A stretch of DNA of 64,000 nucleotides from Flavobacteriaceae bacterium CRH (GCA_001507425.1 LMAJ01000001.1:62001-126000); one strand, 5' to 3'; positions 9,192 to 19,122 are shown, counted from the stretch's first letter. The notes: generated by a model from the letters alone, not told the origin. Program-made: numbers and translations.

Positions 9192-9199
9192 CAAATATA
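9192..9199 (-). promoter_or_regulatory. Candidate -7 element of rlmB
   Basis: On the minus strand this reads TATATTTG, a perfect TAnnTTTG match, ending 4 bases from the rlmB ATG. No TTG lies at the -33 position; that area is occupied by the T-run of the susD terminator. If it is real, the transcript starts at or next to the start codon. Confidence 0.45.
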
Positions 9200-9215
9200 G
9201 GGATAATGTTTATAT

Positions 9216-9250
9216 AAAAAAAAACCACCCTGAATGAACGGGGTGGTTTT
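9216..9250 (-). terminator. Intrinsic terminator of the susC-susD operon
   Basis: A 10-bp perfect stem AAAACCACCC / GGGTGGTTTT with a 10-base loop is followed on the minus strand by a run of T. It starts 27 bases after the susD stop codon. The GC-rich base of the stem and the U tract make it a strong rho-independent terminator. Confidence 0.88.
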
Positions 9251-9276
9251 GGTGTATTTTGTTAAATAATACGCTA

Positions 9277-10755
9277 TTATAGGCTAGGTATGATAGGATC
9301 CCAGAAAATATGAGTTTTTAATCTATCTCCACCAATTGCAGTAGCTGCAGCTTCGTAGTTATCACCATTAACGGTTTGTTCGTTAATTGGGTATGTTAAC
9401 CTTTTTGGAACTTCTCCATCTGCTTCAGTATATGCGCTTGCTGGAGCTACCAATGCTGGGAAATCTAACCTACGATATGCTGTCCATGATTCAAATCCTC
9501 TATTGTAAAATGCAATCCATTCTTGTTGAGCAATTTTTTGTTCATCAGTTCCTGATGCTGTGGCAAAACTAACACTTGGTTGTGCTAAATAAGTTGTCGC
9601 CTGATCTGCAACTCCCCAATTTTCAAAAGAAGCAGTAATTGCAGCATTGTAATAATATGCAGCAGTATTTCCTACAGCAAATCCGTTTGCAGCAGCTTCA
9701 GCTAAATAAAAATTCACTTCAGTTGCTTCCATTAATAATGATGGGAAATTAGGTGCCGTTAGAATTGGATTTACGTGAGAAAAATTGGTATATGTATTAG
9801 TATAGCCATATCTTCCTCCTGCATATAATCCTGTACTTAAAGGTGTGAAATATTTAGTTCTTCTTGGATCATTTAAAGTGTTCATTGCATTCACTATTGT
9901 TGCTGCTGGAACAAAATCATTTCTGTTAGATGCTACTAAATTTTCGTAGATAGGGTTGTAATTTGGTGCAAATGATGCATAAGTGAATACTGCATTATCG
10001 TCATTTGTTGTTATTACTCCATCAGTATAAGCGCTTTCTATTGTACTTTTTGCTAGGGTAGGATTTTTATCAATAAGATTAACCCCTAATTTTACTTTTA
10101 ATGAATTTGCAAAAAGTTTCCATTTTGCAACATTCCCAGCATAAAGAATATCTCCTGTTGTAAAAGATCCGTTGCTAGTGTCTAAATTTGCTATTGCTGC
10201 ATCTAGACGTGTAATCAATTTTGTATAAATTGTAGCTGCATCATCATATTTAGGTAAAACGTTTGTTTTAGATTGAAATGCCTCTGTGTAAGGGATATTT
10301 CCAAACGAGTCAACTAATATTTGAAAAGTATACACTTCAAATATTTCTATTATAGCCAGTTTGTTTTGTTGCTGACTTGCAAACACAGCAGGAGATGCTC
10401 CGGTAGGGATAGGCTCTGTAGGAATGATCTCTTTCGCAGATTCTAAACCACCAAGTACTGTAGCGTACAAAATTCTCCAATGACGATCAGCGATAGCTCT
10501 TGAGCTTATTCTGTATCTTGATTCAGTGGTATATTGTGTTGCTGCTAAGTACTGTGGAAAATATCTAAAGATAGAACCTTCATTTACACTAGGGCTAGTC
10601 AATTGGTCAGTTAATGCTTTTTGCGAATTTGCAAATAAAGTAGGTGCAGGAACGTCATAAGCAGAATCTTTATTGTCATTAAAATCTAGATTATCGCTTA
10701 CACAACTTGTCATTAATAATGACAACATTGCTATTGAATATATTATTTTTTTCAT
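9277..10755 (-). CDS. SusD/RagB-like nutrient-binding outer-membrane lipoprotein
   Basis: A 492-residue SusD-like protein that would form the extracellular lid over its SusC partner and capture a ligand for TonB-dependent uptake. The signal peptide ends in the lipobox LLMTSC (Cys18). The mature part resembles the SusD-like_2 branch (RHWRILYATVLGGLESAK, the EIFEVYTFQILVDSFGNIPYTEA TPR-like region split by loops, and the C-terminal WIAFYNRGFESW). The length is typical. It starts 5 bases after the susC stop on the same strand. The ligand cannot be read from sequence: no glycoside hydrolase, ECF sigma or anti-sigma gene is adjacent, so a peptide or glycan substrate is equally possible. Confidence 0.9.
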   Translation of the reverse strand: MKKIIYSIAMLSLLMTSCVSDNLDFNDNKDSAYDVPAPTLFANSQKALTDQLTSPSVNEGSIFRYFPQYLAATQYTTESRYRISSRAIADRHWRILYATVLGGLESAKEIIPTEPIPTGASPAVFASQQQNKLAIIEIFEVYTFQILVDSFGNIPYTEAFQSKTNVLPKYDDAATIYTKLITRLDAAIANLDTSNGSFTTGDILYAGNVAKWKLFANSLKVKLGVNLIDKNPTLAKSTIESAYTDGVITTNDDNAVFTYASFAPNYNPIYENLVASNRNDFVPAATIVNAMNTLNDPRRTKYFTPLSTGLYAGGRYGYTNTYTNFSHVNPILTAPNFPSLLMEATEVNFYLAEAAANGFAVGNTAAYYYNAAITASFENWGVADQATTYLAQPSVSFATASGTDEQKIAQQEWIAFYNRGFESWTAYRRLDFPALVAPASAYTEADGEVPKRLTYPINEQTVNGDNYEAAATAIGGDRLKTHIFWDPIIPSL

Positions 10756-10760
10756 TTTTT

Positions 10761-13700
10761 TTAGAATTTTACTTTTACGTTAAAAGAATACACTTTAACT
10801 GTAGGCATAACTCCAGATTGAAATCCTTGTATGTTACCTGCAGAAGTTCCAGCTTCCGGATCTGCGTCTGGTAAATTTTTATGGATAATCCAAACGTTAT
10901 TACCAATTAAACTGAATGACATATCCTTAATAAAACTTTGTTCAAGATATTTTGATGGAAGAGTGTAAGTAAAACCAACTTCTCTCAATTTAACATAAGA
11001 AGCATCATATACGAAATTGCTATTTGGATTTCCAGATACTCCAAAACCTACTCCACTTGCTTCACTAGAGTCAGATGCATCTACACGTGTTGTGTTTGGA
11101 ACATAGTTGCCATTAGCATCTTGCATAACTCCAGGGTTAATGTATCCACCTCCATTAGCTAAGGTATTTCTAACCGGATTCCCTAAATCATTGATGTATG
11201 CAGTTTGAACTCCTACTCCTGTATCTTGTCCGTATGCCTGATCAAGTGAGAAAACACTTCCTCCTTTTTTAACATCAACTAAGAAATTAAAAGAAAGATT
11301 TTTGTAAGTAAGTCTATTAGATACACCACCAATCCAATCTGCCTGAATGTTACCAATGATTTGGTTATCTACAGTTACATAATTTCCGTCTGCATCTACG
11401 ATTTTATTTCCATTAGGATCTAATGCTATTCCTTGTCCTCTAATTGCACCATATTGTTCACCAACAGTTGCATTAAGGGTAACATTTTGGTTCCAGCTAG
11501 CCAATTGAAGATTTGTTCTTCCTTGGTTCAAAGAAACAACTGTGTTTTTGTTTTTTGACCAGTTTGCCGTGATTTGCCATTGGAAATCTTTAGTTTTAAT
11601 TGGAGATCCTCCTAAAACTACCTCGATACCTTTGTTTTCAAGTTCACCAGCATTAATTTGTGAAAAACTATAACCAGTTGATGGAGATTGAGGTACGTTG
11701 AAAATTTGGTTTTCTGTATTAGTTTTGTAAACAGATAAGTCTAAAGTTAATCTGTTATTGAACATTGAAGTTTCTAAACCTGCTTCCCAGCTTTTTTGCA
11801 TTTCAGGCTTTAGGTTTTGAAATTGAACAAATGTAGCACTATTTTGAAATAATGGATTTCCATTTACAGAACCGTTATTGATTCTTGCTCCTAATCTACC
11901 TGAAATTGGATCGTTTCCTACTTTAGCATAGTTTATTCTTAGTTTTCCTAAAGATAACCAATCTGCTTTTACTACTTCAGAAAAAACAAAACTTGATCCT
12001 ACAGAGAAGTAATTATAAGCGTTGTTGTCAACATATAAGCTTGTTGTTTCATCATGACGGAAAGATCCTTCCAAGTATACTGTTTTGTTGTAATCTAACG
12101 AAGCTTGTGCGTATAATCCTGATTTTTCAGAGTTTATTTCGTTTTCCACTGGTGCAACAAATGTTGCAGAATTCGCTAATGTATAAAGTCCTGGTTTAAG
12201 AAGACCACCTGTAGTTGATCCTTCAAATGAATCAGTATGTGATTTGACAAATGTTGCTCCACCTAATGCTTTACCGCTAATAACATCGTTTAATTTGAAA
12301 TCGTATGTAGCTATGAAATCATAAGTTTGTTGAAGAAAAGCTCTTGTATATAAAGAATATCCTGAAGATTCACTAATTTGACTAATTCCAAATTCTTCTG
12401 CATGGCTTCCAATCTGTTTTCTAAGTTCTTGTCTGTCATTAGAGTTGTCAATCGTTACTCTACCTAAGATGTTAAAATCATTTGTGATATCATAACTCAA
12501 GGTAGCTCCTGTTAAGATTCTGCGTCTTACATCACTTTCGTAATTTTCGTATCTGTCCCAGTATGGATTATTCCAATAAGCAGGGGTAGTATTTCCAGAT
12601 AATGGATCATTCATATTCCAAGTGATATTTTCTCGATTTCTGAAATATTCTTGTTTTTGCTCTTTGATGTCAACATTAGTTTGCCACCATTGTCTAAATC
12701 CTCCCACAAAGTTATCTCCATAACCTGTACTGTTTCTACCAATAGTATTTTGATCTGTCATAGTGAAGAAAGCACTTGCAGTGAATTTATCGCTAAGGTC
12801 TCTGGAGAAGTTACCACTAAATATGTTTCTTTTAAGGCTACTGTTTGGTAAAACACCTTTATCAGTGTTATTTGTTATGCTTAGGTTAAAAGTGCTTTTG
12901 TCATCGCCACCATTTAAATTTAAATTATTCACGGTATTGAATGCTTTTTCAAAGAAACTGGTAGGGTCATTTGCCGCCGCAACCCATGGAGTTGCTTTAC
13001 CAAAGTTTGCATTACCAGGAGCAAAAGCGTTCCAATTGTAAGCTGGCTGACCATCAAAAGCGTTACCGTAAGAAATATCGTATCCTGTTGGTACTACTCT
13101 GTCTTCAACGCCATCACCGTCAACATCAGTGTAAGTGAAGTTGTCATGACCATCATAACCACCACCACCATATTGTTTTTGGTATTTTACAAAGGTAGAT
13201 TTGTCAATTGTACCAACTGAAGCAGTAGAACTGAAGGTAACACCTAGGCCCGAATTTTTCTTTCCTTTTTTAGTAGTAATCATGATCGCTCCATTGGCAG
13301 CCTGACTACCGTATAAAGCTGTAGCAGCCGCACCTTTAAGTATGTTTACAGATTCTACGTTATTAGGATCTATATCTGAAGCAGAGTTACCAAAGTCAAA
13401 TCCATCTCTTCCAGATTGAGTATCTGAAGTATTTAAATTTGCATTATTTATAGGAACTCCATCAACAACAATCAAAGCTTGATTATTGTTTGTGATACTT
13501 TTTACTCCTCTCAGCACGATGTTTGTAGAGCCTCCAAAGTTTGAATTGTTTCTTACTTCAAGACCGGCAACTTTTCCTGATAAGTTATTCAGGAAGTTGG
13601 TTGTAGGTGCAGTATTGACTGCCGCAGCATCTAATTTTTGAGATGAATATCCTAAAGATTTCTTCTCTCTTGTAACACCCAAAGCAGTTACTACTACTCC

Positions 13701-14006
13701 TTCAAGTTCTTGTGCATCCCCGGATAATTTTACATTAACGGAAGATGAACTTGCAGCCACTTCTTGAGTTTTCATCCCAATGTAGCTAAATACCAAAATT
13801 TGGCTTGTTGATGCTTTGATAGAATATTTACCATCAAAATCAGTTTGTGTCCCAGTTTTTGTTCCCTTTACTAATATGCTTACACCCGGCAAAGGCATAC
13901 CTGCATTATCGGTAACAATTCCTGAAACAGCTCTTTCTTGCGCAAAAGTTAGTTGCGCTACTAGTACTAATAAAAGTACTAAGAATCCATTGAACTTTAG
14001 TTTCAT
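10761..14006 (-). CDS. SusC/RagA family TonB-linked outer-membrane transporter
   Basis: A 1081-residue TonB-dependent transporter. Order of parts: signal peptide (about 1-22, ending LTFAQ), carboxypeptidase-D-like regulatory domain (VSGIVTDNAGMPLPGV onward, about 27-100), TonB-box region and plug domain (VVVTALGVTREKKSLGY, then the PTTNFLNNLSGKVAGLEV and GAAATALYGSQAANGAI segments typical of SusC), and a 22-stranded barrel ending in an aromatic C-terminus (NVKVKF). It works with the SusD-like lipoprotein encoded directly downstream. No N-terminal STN signalling extension is present, so regulation by an ECF anti-sigma pathway is not indicated. The substrate is unknown. Confidence 0.95.
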   Translation of the reverse strand: MKLKFNGFLVLLLVLVAQLTFAQERAVSGIVTDNAGMPLPGVSILVKGTKTGTQTDFDGKYSIKASTSQILVFSYIGMKTQEVAASSSSVNVKLSGDAQELEGVVVTALGVTREKKSLGYSSQKLDAAAVNTAPTTNFLNNLSGKVAGLEVRNNSNFGGSTNIVLRGVKSITNNNQALIVVDGVPINNANLNTSDTQSGRDGFDFGNSASDIDPNNVESVNILKGAAATALYGSQAANGAIMITTKKGKKNSGLGVTFSSTASVGTIDKSTFVKYQKQYGGGGYDGHDNFTYTDVDGDGVEDRVVPTGYDISYGNAFDGQPAYNWNAFAPGNANFGKATPWVAAANDPTSFFEKAFNTVNNLNLNGGDDKSTFNLSITNNTDKGVLPNSSLKRNIFSGNFSRDLSDKFTASAFFTMTDQNTIGRNSTGYGDNFVGGFRQWWQTNVDIKEQKQEYFRNRENITWNMNDPLSGNTTPAYWNNPYWDRYENYESDVRRRILTGATLSYDITNDFNILGRVTIDNSNDRQELRKQIGSHAEEFGISQISESSGYSLYTRAFLQQTYDFIATYDFKLNDVISGKALGGATFVKSHTDSFEGSTTGGLLKPGLYTLANSATFVAPVENEINSEKSGLYAQASLDYNKTVYLEGSFRHDETTSLYVDNNAYNYFSVGSSFVFSEVVKADWLSLGKLRINYAKVGNDPISGRLGARINNGSVNGNPLFQNSATFVQFQNLKPEMQKSWEAGLETSMFNNRLTLDLSVYKTNTENQIFNVPQSPSTGYSFSQINAGELENKGIEVVLGGSPIKTKDFQWQITANWSKNKNTVVSLNQGRTNLQLASWNQNVTLNATVGEQYGAIRGQGIALDPNGNKIVDADGNYVTVDNQIIGNIQADWIGGVSNRLTYKNLSFNFLVDVKKGGSVFSLDQAYGQDTGVGVQTAYINDLGNPVRNTLANGGGYINPGVMQDANGNYVPNTTRVDASDSSEASGVGFGVSGNPNSNFVYDASYVKLREVGFTYTLPSKYLEQSFIKDMSFSLIGNNVWIIHKNLPDADPEAGTSAGNIQGFQSGVMPTVKVYSFNVKVKF

Positions 14007-14090
14007 TTTTAAATATTTTGAATTAGTATCGCAAAACTCTTAATAATTTGTTAACTATCCTAATAAATAAAAATCTTTTTTTGTTAAATG

Positions 14091-15797
14091 CTAAAATTTA
14101 ACATTATAACATATGTTTATGATAGTGTTATATAATTGTAACTTATTAATTTTTTCTTCTCCATTTGTGAGTGTAATTCTTAATAATCCACTAACAGTTT
14201 GTATTCCTGTTCCTATGCCGATTCCTGTTAAATTTTTAATTTTGTTTGGATTTAAGTTGCTTGTTATGTCTTGGTATAAGCCATAATCAAGAATTGAATT
14301 AATGTATAGGTTTTTTGAGACAAGATACCTGTATTCTGTAAGAATTAAAGCGCTGGAATTTCCTTGTAAGCTATTTTCTAAAAATCCGCGAATTGAATTC
14401 ATTCCGCCAAATCTGAATAATTCGTTTGAAATGTAGTTTTTACTGTTAAGGCGAAAATTTTGTGAATTTATGTTAATGAAATTCTTGTTATTAAGCTCGA
14501 AATTATACGATAAATTAACATTTGTGTAAAATTGACTGCTGGATTCAGCAGTTTCGGGATTGTTATTGGTGTTTCTTTTTCCATATCCGGCAATGATGTT
14601 TAATGATGCTTTTTTGGGAAATAAGTTTTCAGTATTATCAAGTTTTTTATATTCAAAAGAAGAAGTGAAGTAGGAGTTTTTATAATCGCTAATTATTGAA
14701 TTATTTGTGTTTTGAATATCGCTGGATTCAGTGGATTGGTATCCTAAATAAATTCTGGAATTATAATTTATAAAATATCCCAGATCTATTGCTGTTTTGG
14801 TATTCTGAAAAGTACTGTCTTGTTTAAAAATGTTTAATTGGGCTTTTATTCCAAGTGGTGAATTAAAAATGTATGGGATTTCTAATTTTGTATTGAAAGT
14901 TTTTTGTTGATTTCCATCACTTTTCCAATACAATGAAAATTGTTCTCCGGCATGAAGTGTATTTTGTAATGTTACGTCCAGGTATCCATTAAGAATTAGT
15001 TTTTTATTTTCATCATTTGAAAACCCAATGTATCCGTCAAATGTGTTAGTTTTTCTTTTTTGGATATAAGCATAGATTTTGGTTGAGTCTTTAGTAAATA
15101 ATATTTCAGGATATTTGGTTTGACTTATAAATTCAAAGTTGTTAATTTCATTGTAGAGTTCTTTTACTGTTTCTTGATTGAAAGTTTTGTTAACGTATTT
15201 TTTATTGAGTTGTTTTAAATGCCCTTTTGGGAAAATGCCTTTATTATTACCATCAATGTAATTTAGAATAATGGAATTAAGACTGCGTTTTTTTTCGGAA
15301 TTAAAATTTAAATCGGCATAAATTATTAAATTCTTTATTCTGAAATTTTCAAGTTTTATTTTTGTTAGAGCATAGCCTGCTTTTTCAGCATCATTTACTT
15401 TTGTATTAAGGAAGTTTTCTATTTCTTCATATGGTAGAATTATGGTGTCTTTTTTTGTTTTTCCTGATTCGTAAAAAAGATTATTTATACCTATATATAT
15501 ATGTATCTCTTTGATGGGTTTTTTGAGTTCAATAATTGAGAGGTAAGTGCTGTCGTTTATTCTGTTGGTTTCTAATATTTTGTTGTCTAAATATCCTTTT
15601 TTTGAGAGTTTTTTGGATGTCGTTTTAAGTTCGTCAAAGAGTGATTTGATGTTGGAGTGTAGAGGGGAGTATTTTAAGGAATCTATGACTTGGTTTTCAA
15701 ATTTATTTGTTCCATTTATCTTTAAATGAAAGTTTTGAGCATAAGAGGTAATGCTGCAACAAAAAAAGAATATGTAAAAAAGCTGTTTCAATGGCAA
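14091..15797 (-). CDS. Omp85-superfamily (BamA/TamA-like) outer-membrane protein
   Basis: A 568-residue protein with a signal peptide (residues 1-21, ending SYAQ), a POTRA-like region (about 20-240) and a C-terminal 16-strand-type barrel. The barrel carries the diagnostic loop motif FRFGGMNSIRGF near residue 465 and ends CYNVKF. That G-G-x-x-S-x-R-G-F motif is the L6 signature of the surface-antigen (BamA/TpsB) superfamily. It is far shorter than BamA itself and belongs to an accessory Omp85 type of unknown cargo. The start is TTG at 15797: an in-frame stop lies three codons upstream and no ATG occurs in the signal peptide. Coding density and codon use look slightly more AT-rich than the susCD pair. 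Confidence 0.8.
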   Translation of the reverse strand: MPLKQLFYIFFFCCSITSYAQNFHLKINGTNKFENQVIDSLKYSPLHSNIKSLFDELKTTSKKLSKKGYLDNKILETNRINDSTYLSIIELKKPIKEIHIYIGINNLFYESGKTKKDTIILPYEEIENFLNTKVNDAEKAGYALTKIKLENFRIKNLIIYADLNFNSEKKRSLNSIILNYIDGNNKGIFPKGHLKQLNKKYVNKTFNQETVKELYNEINNFEFISQTKYPEILFTKDSTKIYAYIQKRKTNTFDGYIGFSNDENKKLILNGYLDVTLQNTLHAGEQFSLYWKSDGNQQKTFNTKLEIPYIFNSPLGIKAQLNIFKQDSTFQNTKTAIDLGYFINYNSRIYLGYQSTESSDIQNTNNSIISDYKNSYFTSSFEYKKLDNTENLFPKKASLNIIAGYGKRNTNNNPETAESSSQFYTNVNLSYNFELNNKNFININSQNFRLNSKNYISNELFRFGGMNSIRGFLENSLQGNSSALILTEYRYLVSKNLYINSILDYGLYQDITSNLNPNKIKNLTGIGIGTGIQTVSGLLRITLTNGEEKINKLQLYNTIINICYNVKF

Positions 15798-15890
15798 TTG
15801 TTTGATTTATTAAAAGTATTGCAAATATCTATTGTTTGTTTGTAAAAACATAAGCTTAAATAATGTTATTGAAAATTAATGGATTAACGT

Positions 15891-15920
15891 TTGTATAGTG
15901 GAAAATATTTTATACATTTG
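15891..15920 (+). promoter_or_regulatory. Promoter of the str operon (rpsL)
   Basis: TTG at 15891-15893 and TACATTTG at 15913-15920, separated by 19 bases, match the Bacteroidota vegetative promoter TTG-N19-TAnnTTTG exactly. Transcription would begin near 15924 and give a leader of about 50 bases. A small hairpin (CCCG / CGGG) occurs at the very 5' end of that leader. Confidence 0.85.
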
Positions 15921-15974
15921 CAACCCCGTAAAAAGCGGGAATTTAATATACATAATAAATTTTTAGTATTAATT

Positions 15975-16358
15975 ATGCCAACAATTCAACAATTAGTAAG
16001 AACAGGAAGAACTCAGATCACTAAGAAGAGTAAATCGGTTGCTTTAGATTCTTGTCCTCAAAGAAGAGGGGTTTGTACGCGTGTTTACACTACTACACCA
16101 AAAAAACCAAACTCTGCAATGCGTAAAGTAGCGCGTGTACGTTTGACAAATGGTAATGAAGTGAATGCTTACATCCCTGGAGAAGGACACAATTTACAAG
16201 AGCACTCGATAGTATTAGTGCGAGGTGGAAGGGTAAAAGATTTACCAGGTGTTAGATATCATATCGTTCGTGGAGCGCTTGACACGTCAGGAGTTGCAGG
16301 AAGAACGCAAAGAAGATCTAAGTACGGTGCTAAACGCCCAAAAGAAGCAAAAAAGTAA
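15975..16358 (+). CDS. rpsL: 30S ribosomal protein S12
   Basis: A 127-residue S12, located at the decoding centre of the 30S subunit. The ATG at 15975 gives the canonical N-terminus MPTIQQLVR; the longer open frame from 15891 would run through the promoter and is rejected. [10 protein letters not shown] (39-48) and [13 protein letters not shown] (84-96) are intact. Lys43 and Lys88, where streptomycin-resistance changes occur in other bacteria, are both the wild-type lysine. First gene of the str-type operon; a 120-bp spacer separates it from rpsG. Confidence 0.98.
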
Positions 16359-16369
16359 TTTAAAACGTT

Positions 16370-16405
16370 AAGAGTTGGAGGTTAGGAGTTGAGGGTTGGA
16401 GATTG
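16370..16405 (+). repeat. Purine-rich degenerate tandem units in the rpsL-rpsG spacer
   Basis: Short units of the form GTT(A/G)GGAG or GTTGGAG recur three to four times in about 35 bases (for example at 16374-16380 and 16395-16401). The function is unknown. The rest of the 120-bp spacer is AT-rich with no hairpin or promoter that I can support. Confidence 0.4.
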
Positions 16406-16478
16406 ATAGCGAAAGCAATAAATCTTTAAACACATAACATTTAACGGATAACCTATAACTTTTTATTAAAAAAAAGAC

Positions 16479-16955
16479 ATGAGAAAAAGAGCGGCAAAGA
16501 AAAGACCACTTTTACCAGATCCGAGGTTTAACGACCAATTGGTAACACGTTTTGTGAACAACTTAATGTGGGATGGTAAGAAATCTACAGCTTTCAAAGT
16601 ATTTTATGATGCAATTGACATCATTGAGTCTAAAAAGCAAGATTCAGAAAAATCTTCATTAGAAATTTGGAAAGATGCTTTAACAAATGTTATGCCTCAC
16701 GTAGAAGTACGTAGTCGTAGAGTTGGTGGAGCTACATTTCAAATTCCAATGCAAATTAGACCAGACAGAAAAATTTCTATGGCAATGAAGTGGTTAATAC
16801 TTTATTCTAGAAGAAGAAATGAAAAATCTATGGCACAACGTTTAGCGTCAGAATGTTTAGCTGCTGCTAAAGAAGAAGGTGCTGCGGTTAAGAAAAGAAT
16901 GGATACTCACAAAATGGCAGAAGCTAACAAAGCTTTCTCTCACTTTAGATTTTAA
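16479..16955 (+). CDS. rpsG: 30S ribosomal protein S7
   Basis: A 158-residue S7, which nucleates folding of the 16S 3' major domain and lines the E-site. The N-terminus MRKRAAKKRPLLPDPRF, the central NVMPHVEVRSRRVGGATFQIP and the C-terminal HKMAEANKAFSHFRF are all canonical. It follows rpsL and ends 10 bases before fusA. The spacing of 120 bp from rpsL is much larger than elsewhere in the operon. Confidence 0.98.
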   Translation: MRKRAAKKRPLLPDPRFNDQLVTRFVNNLMWDGKKSTAFKVFYDAIDIIESKKQDSEKSSLEIWKDALTNVMPHVEVRSRRVGGATFQIPMQIRPDRKISMAMKWLILYSRRRNEKSMAQRLASECLAAAKEEGAAVKKRMDTHKMAEANKAFSHFRF

Positions 16956-16965
16956 TTCGTAAGAA

Positions 16966-19122
16966 ATGGCTAGAGATTTAAAATATACAAGAAATATCGG
17001 AATTGCTGCTCACATTGATGCTGGTAAAACAACAACAACGGAGCGTATTCTTTTTTATACTGGAAAGTCACACAAAATTGGTGAAGTACACGATGGTGCT
17101 GCAACAATGGACTGGATGGCTCAAGAGCAAGAAAGAGGTATTACAATTACTTCAGCTGCAACAACTTGTGAGTGGAATTTTCCAACTGAGCAAGGTAAAA
17201 TTTTGCCTGAATCTTTGCCTTACCACTTTAATATTATTGATACTCCTGGGCACGTTGACTTTACTGTAGAGGTAAACCGTTCTTTACGTGTGCTTGATGG
17301 TTTGGTTTTCTTGTTTAGTGCTGTTGATGGTGTTGAGCCTCAATCAGAAACTAACTGGAGACTTGCAGATCAGTACAGAGTTCCACGTATGGGATTTGTA
17401 AATAAAATGGACCGTCAAGGATCTAACTTTTTGGCAGTTTGTCAACAAGTTCGTGATATGTTAAAATCAAATGCTGTTGCGATCACTTTGCCAATTGGTG
17501 AAGAAAATGATTTCAAAGGTGTTGTAGATTTAGTAAAAAACCAAGCTATCATCTGGCATGATGCAACTCAAGGGGCAACTTTTGATATTGTTGAAATTCC
17601 TGCTGATATGGTTGCTGAGGTTAAAGAATACAGATCTATTCTTATTGAGGCAGTTGCTGACTACGATGAAAATCTTTTAGAGAAATTCATGGAAGATGAA
17701 AACTCTATTACAGAGGAAGAAATCAACAACGCTTTAAGAGCTGCTACTATGGATATGGCTATCATCCCTATGATCGCTGGTTCTTCTTTCAAAAACAAAG
17801 GAGTTCAATTCATGTTAGATGCAGTTTGTAAATATTTGCCTTCTCCAATGGATAAGGAAGGTATTGAAGGAATTCATCCTGATGATGCTGAATTATTAGA
17901 AGAAGATCAAACTAAAATCTTGCGTAAGCCAGACGTAAAAGAGCCGTTCGCTGCTCTTGCATTTAAAATTGCTACTGACCCATTCGTAGGTCGTTTAGCT
18001 TTCTTTCGTGCTTACTCTGGTCGTTTAGATGCTGGTTCTTATGTTTTGAACACTCGTTCAGGAAATAAAGAAAGAATTTCTCGTATCTACCAAATGCATG
18101 CTAACAAACAAAATCCAATTGAATTTATTGAGGCTGGAGATATTGGGGCTGCTGTTGGATTTAAAGATATCAAAACTGGAGATACATTGTGTGATGAAAA
18201 ACACCCAATTATTCTTGAGTCTATGAAATTCCCTGCACCGGTAATTGGTATTGCAATTGAGCCAAAAACTAAAGCTGACGTTGATAAAATGGGTATGGCT
18301 TTGGCTAAATTAGCTGAAGAAGATCCAACATTTACTGTTAGAACAGATGAGGCTTCAGGACAAACAATTATCTCAGGTATGGGTGAGCTTCACTTGGATA
18401 TCTTGGTAGATCGTATGAAACGTGAATTTAAAGTTGAAGTAAACCAAGGTGAGCCTCAAGTTGAATATAAAGAAGCGTTTACAAGAACAGCAACACATAG
18501 AGAAACTTATAAGAAGCAATCAGGAGGTCGTGGTAAATTCGGTGATATCGTATTTACACTTGAGCCGGCTGACGAAGTTGATGGTAAAGTTCCTGTAGGA
18601 TTACAGTTTATTAATGCAGTAAAAGGTGGTAACGTTCCTAAAGAATATATTCCATCTGTAGAAAAAGGTTTCCGTGAAGCTATGAAAACTGGTCCTTTAG
18701 CTGGTTATCAAGTGGATAGTTTGAAAGTAACTTTGACAGACGGATCTTTCCACCCTGTCGATTCTGATGCTCTTTCTTTTGAATTAGCTGCAAGAATGGG
18801 TTATAGAGAAGTAGCTAAAGCTGCTGGAGCAATTATTCTTGAGCCAATCATGAAAATGGAAGTTATTACTCCTGAAGAAAACATGGGAGATATCGTAGGT
18901 GATATCAACCGTCGTAGAGGTCAGGTTAATGACATGGGTGACAGAAACGGTGCTAAAACTATTAAAGCTGATGTACCTTTGTCAGAAATGTTTGGATATG
19001 TAACAACATTAAGAACATTATCTTCTGGTAGAGCTACTTCAACAATGGAGTTTTCTCACTATGCAGAAACACCTTCTAATATTTCAGAAGCTGTAATTAA
19101 AAAAGCAAAAGGTAACGCCTAA
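16966..19122 (+). CDS. fusA: Elongation factor G
   Basis: A 718-residue EF-G, the GTPase that drives tRNA-mRNA translocation. GTPase motifs are intact: G1 AHIDAGKTT (15-23), G2 RGITITSA, G3 DTPGHVDFT and G4 NKMD. Domains II-V follow, with the domain IV region [11 protein letters not shown] and the C-terminal EGMxGD-type loop [10 protein letters not shown]. The length is slightly above the E. coli protein (704). It is flanked by rpsG (10-bp gap) and rpsJ (10-bp gap). No tuf gene follows it, unlike the classical str operon. Confidence 0.98.
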   Translation: MARDLKYTRNIGIAAHIDAGKTTTTERILFYTGKSHKIGEVHDGAATMDWMAQEQERGITITSAATTCEWNFPTEQGKILPESLPYHFNIIDTPGHVDFTVEVNRSLRVLDGLVFLFSAVDGVEPQSETNWRLADQYRVPRMGFVNKMDRQGSNFLAVCQQVRDMLKSNAVAITLPIGEENDFKGVVDLVKNQAIIWHDATQGATFDIVEIPADMVAEVKEYRSILIEAVADYDENLLEKFMEDENSITEEEINNALRAATMDMAIIPMIAGSSFKNKGVQFMLDAVCKYLPSPMDKEGIEGIHPDDAELLEEDQTKILRKPDVKEPFAALAFKIATDPFVGRLAFFRAYSGRLDAGSYVLNTRSGNKERISRIYQMHANKQNPIEFIEAGDIGAAVGFKDIKTGDTLCDEKHPIILESMKFPAPVIGIAIEPKTKADVDKMGMALAKLAEEDPTFTVRTDEASGQTIISGMGELHLDILVDRMKREFKVEVNQGEPQVEYKEAFTRTATHRETYKKQSGGRGKFGDIVFTLEPADEVDGKVPVGLQFINAVKGGNVPKEYIPSVEKGFREAMKTGPLAGYQVDSLKVTLTDGSFHPVDSDALSFELAARMGYREVAKAAGAIILEPIMKMEVITPEENMGDIVGDINRRRGQVNDMGDRNGAKTIKADVPLSEMFGYVTTLRTLSSGRATSTMEFSHYAETPSNISEAVIKKAKGNA

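Noticed and set aside
12763..13041. Open frame of 92 codons on the plus strand inside susC
   Set aside because: It is antisense to a clear TonB-dependent transporter, has no recognisable domain and no promoter; other such frames in this window were dropped for the same reason.
13600..14090. Promoter for susC on the minus strand
   Set aside because: The best match upstream (GAGTTTTG near 14027-14034) deviates from TAnnTTTG in the first base and has no -33 TTG, so I do not list it.
15891..15974. N-terminal extension of rpsL by 28 codons
   Set aside because: The extension runs through the TTG-N19-TACATTTG promoter, while the ATG at 15975 gives the canonical S12 N-terminus.
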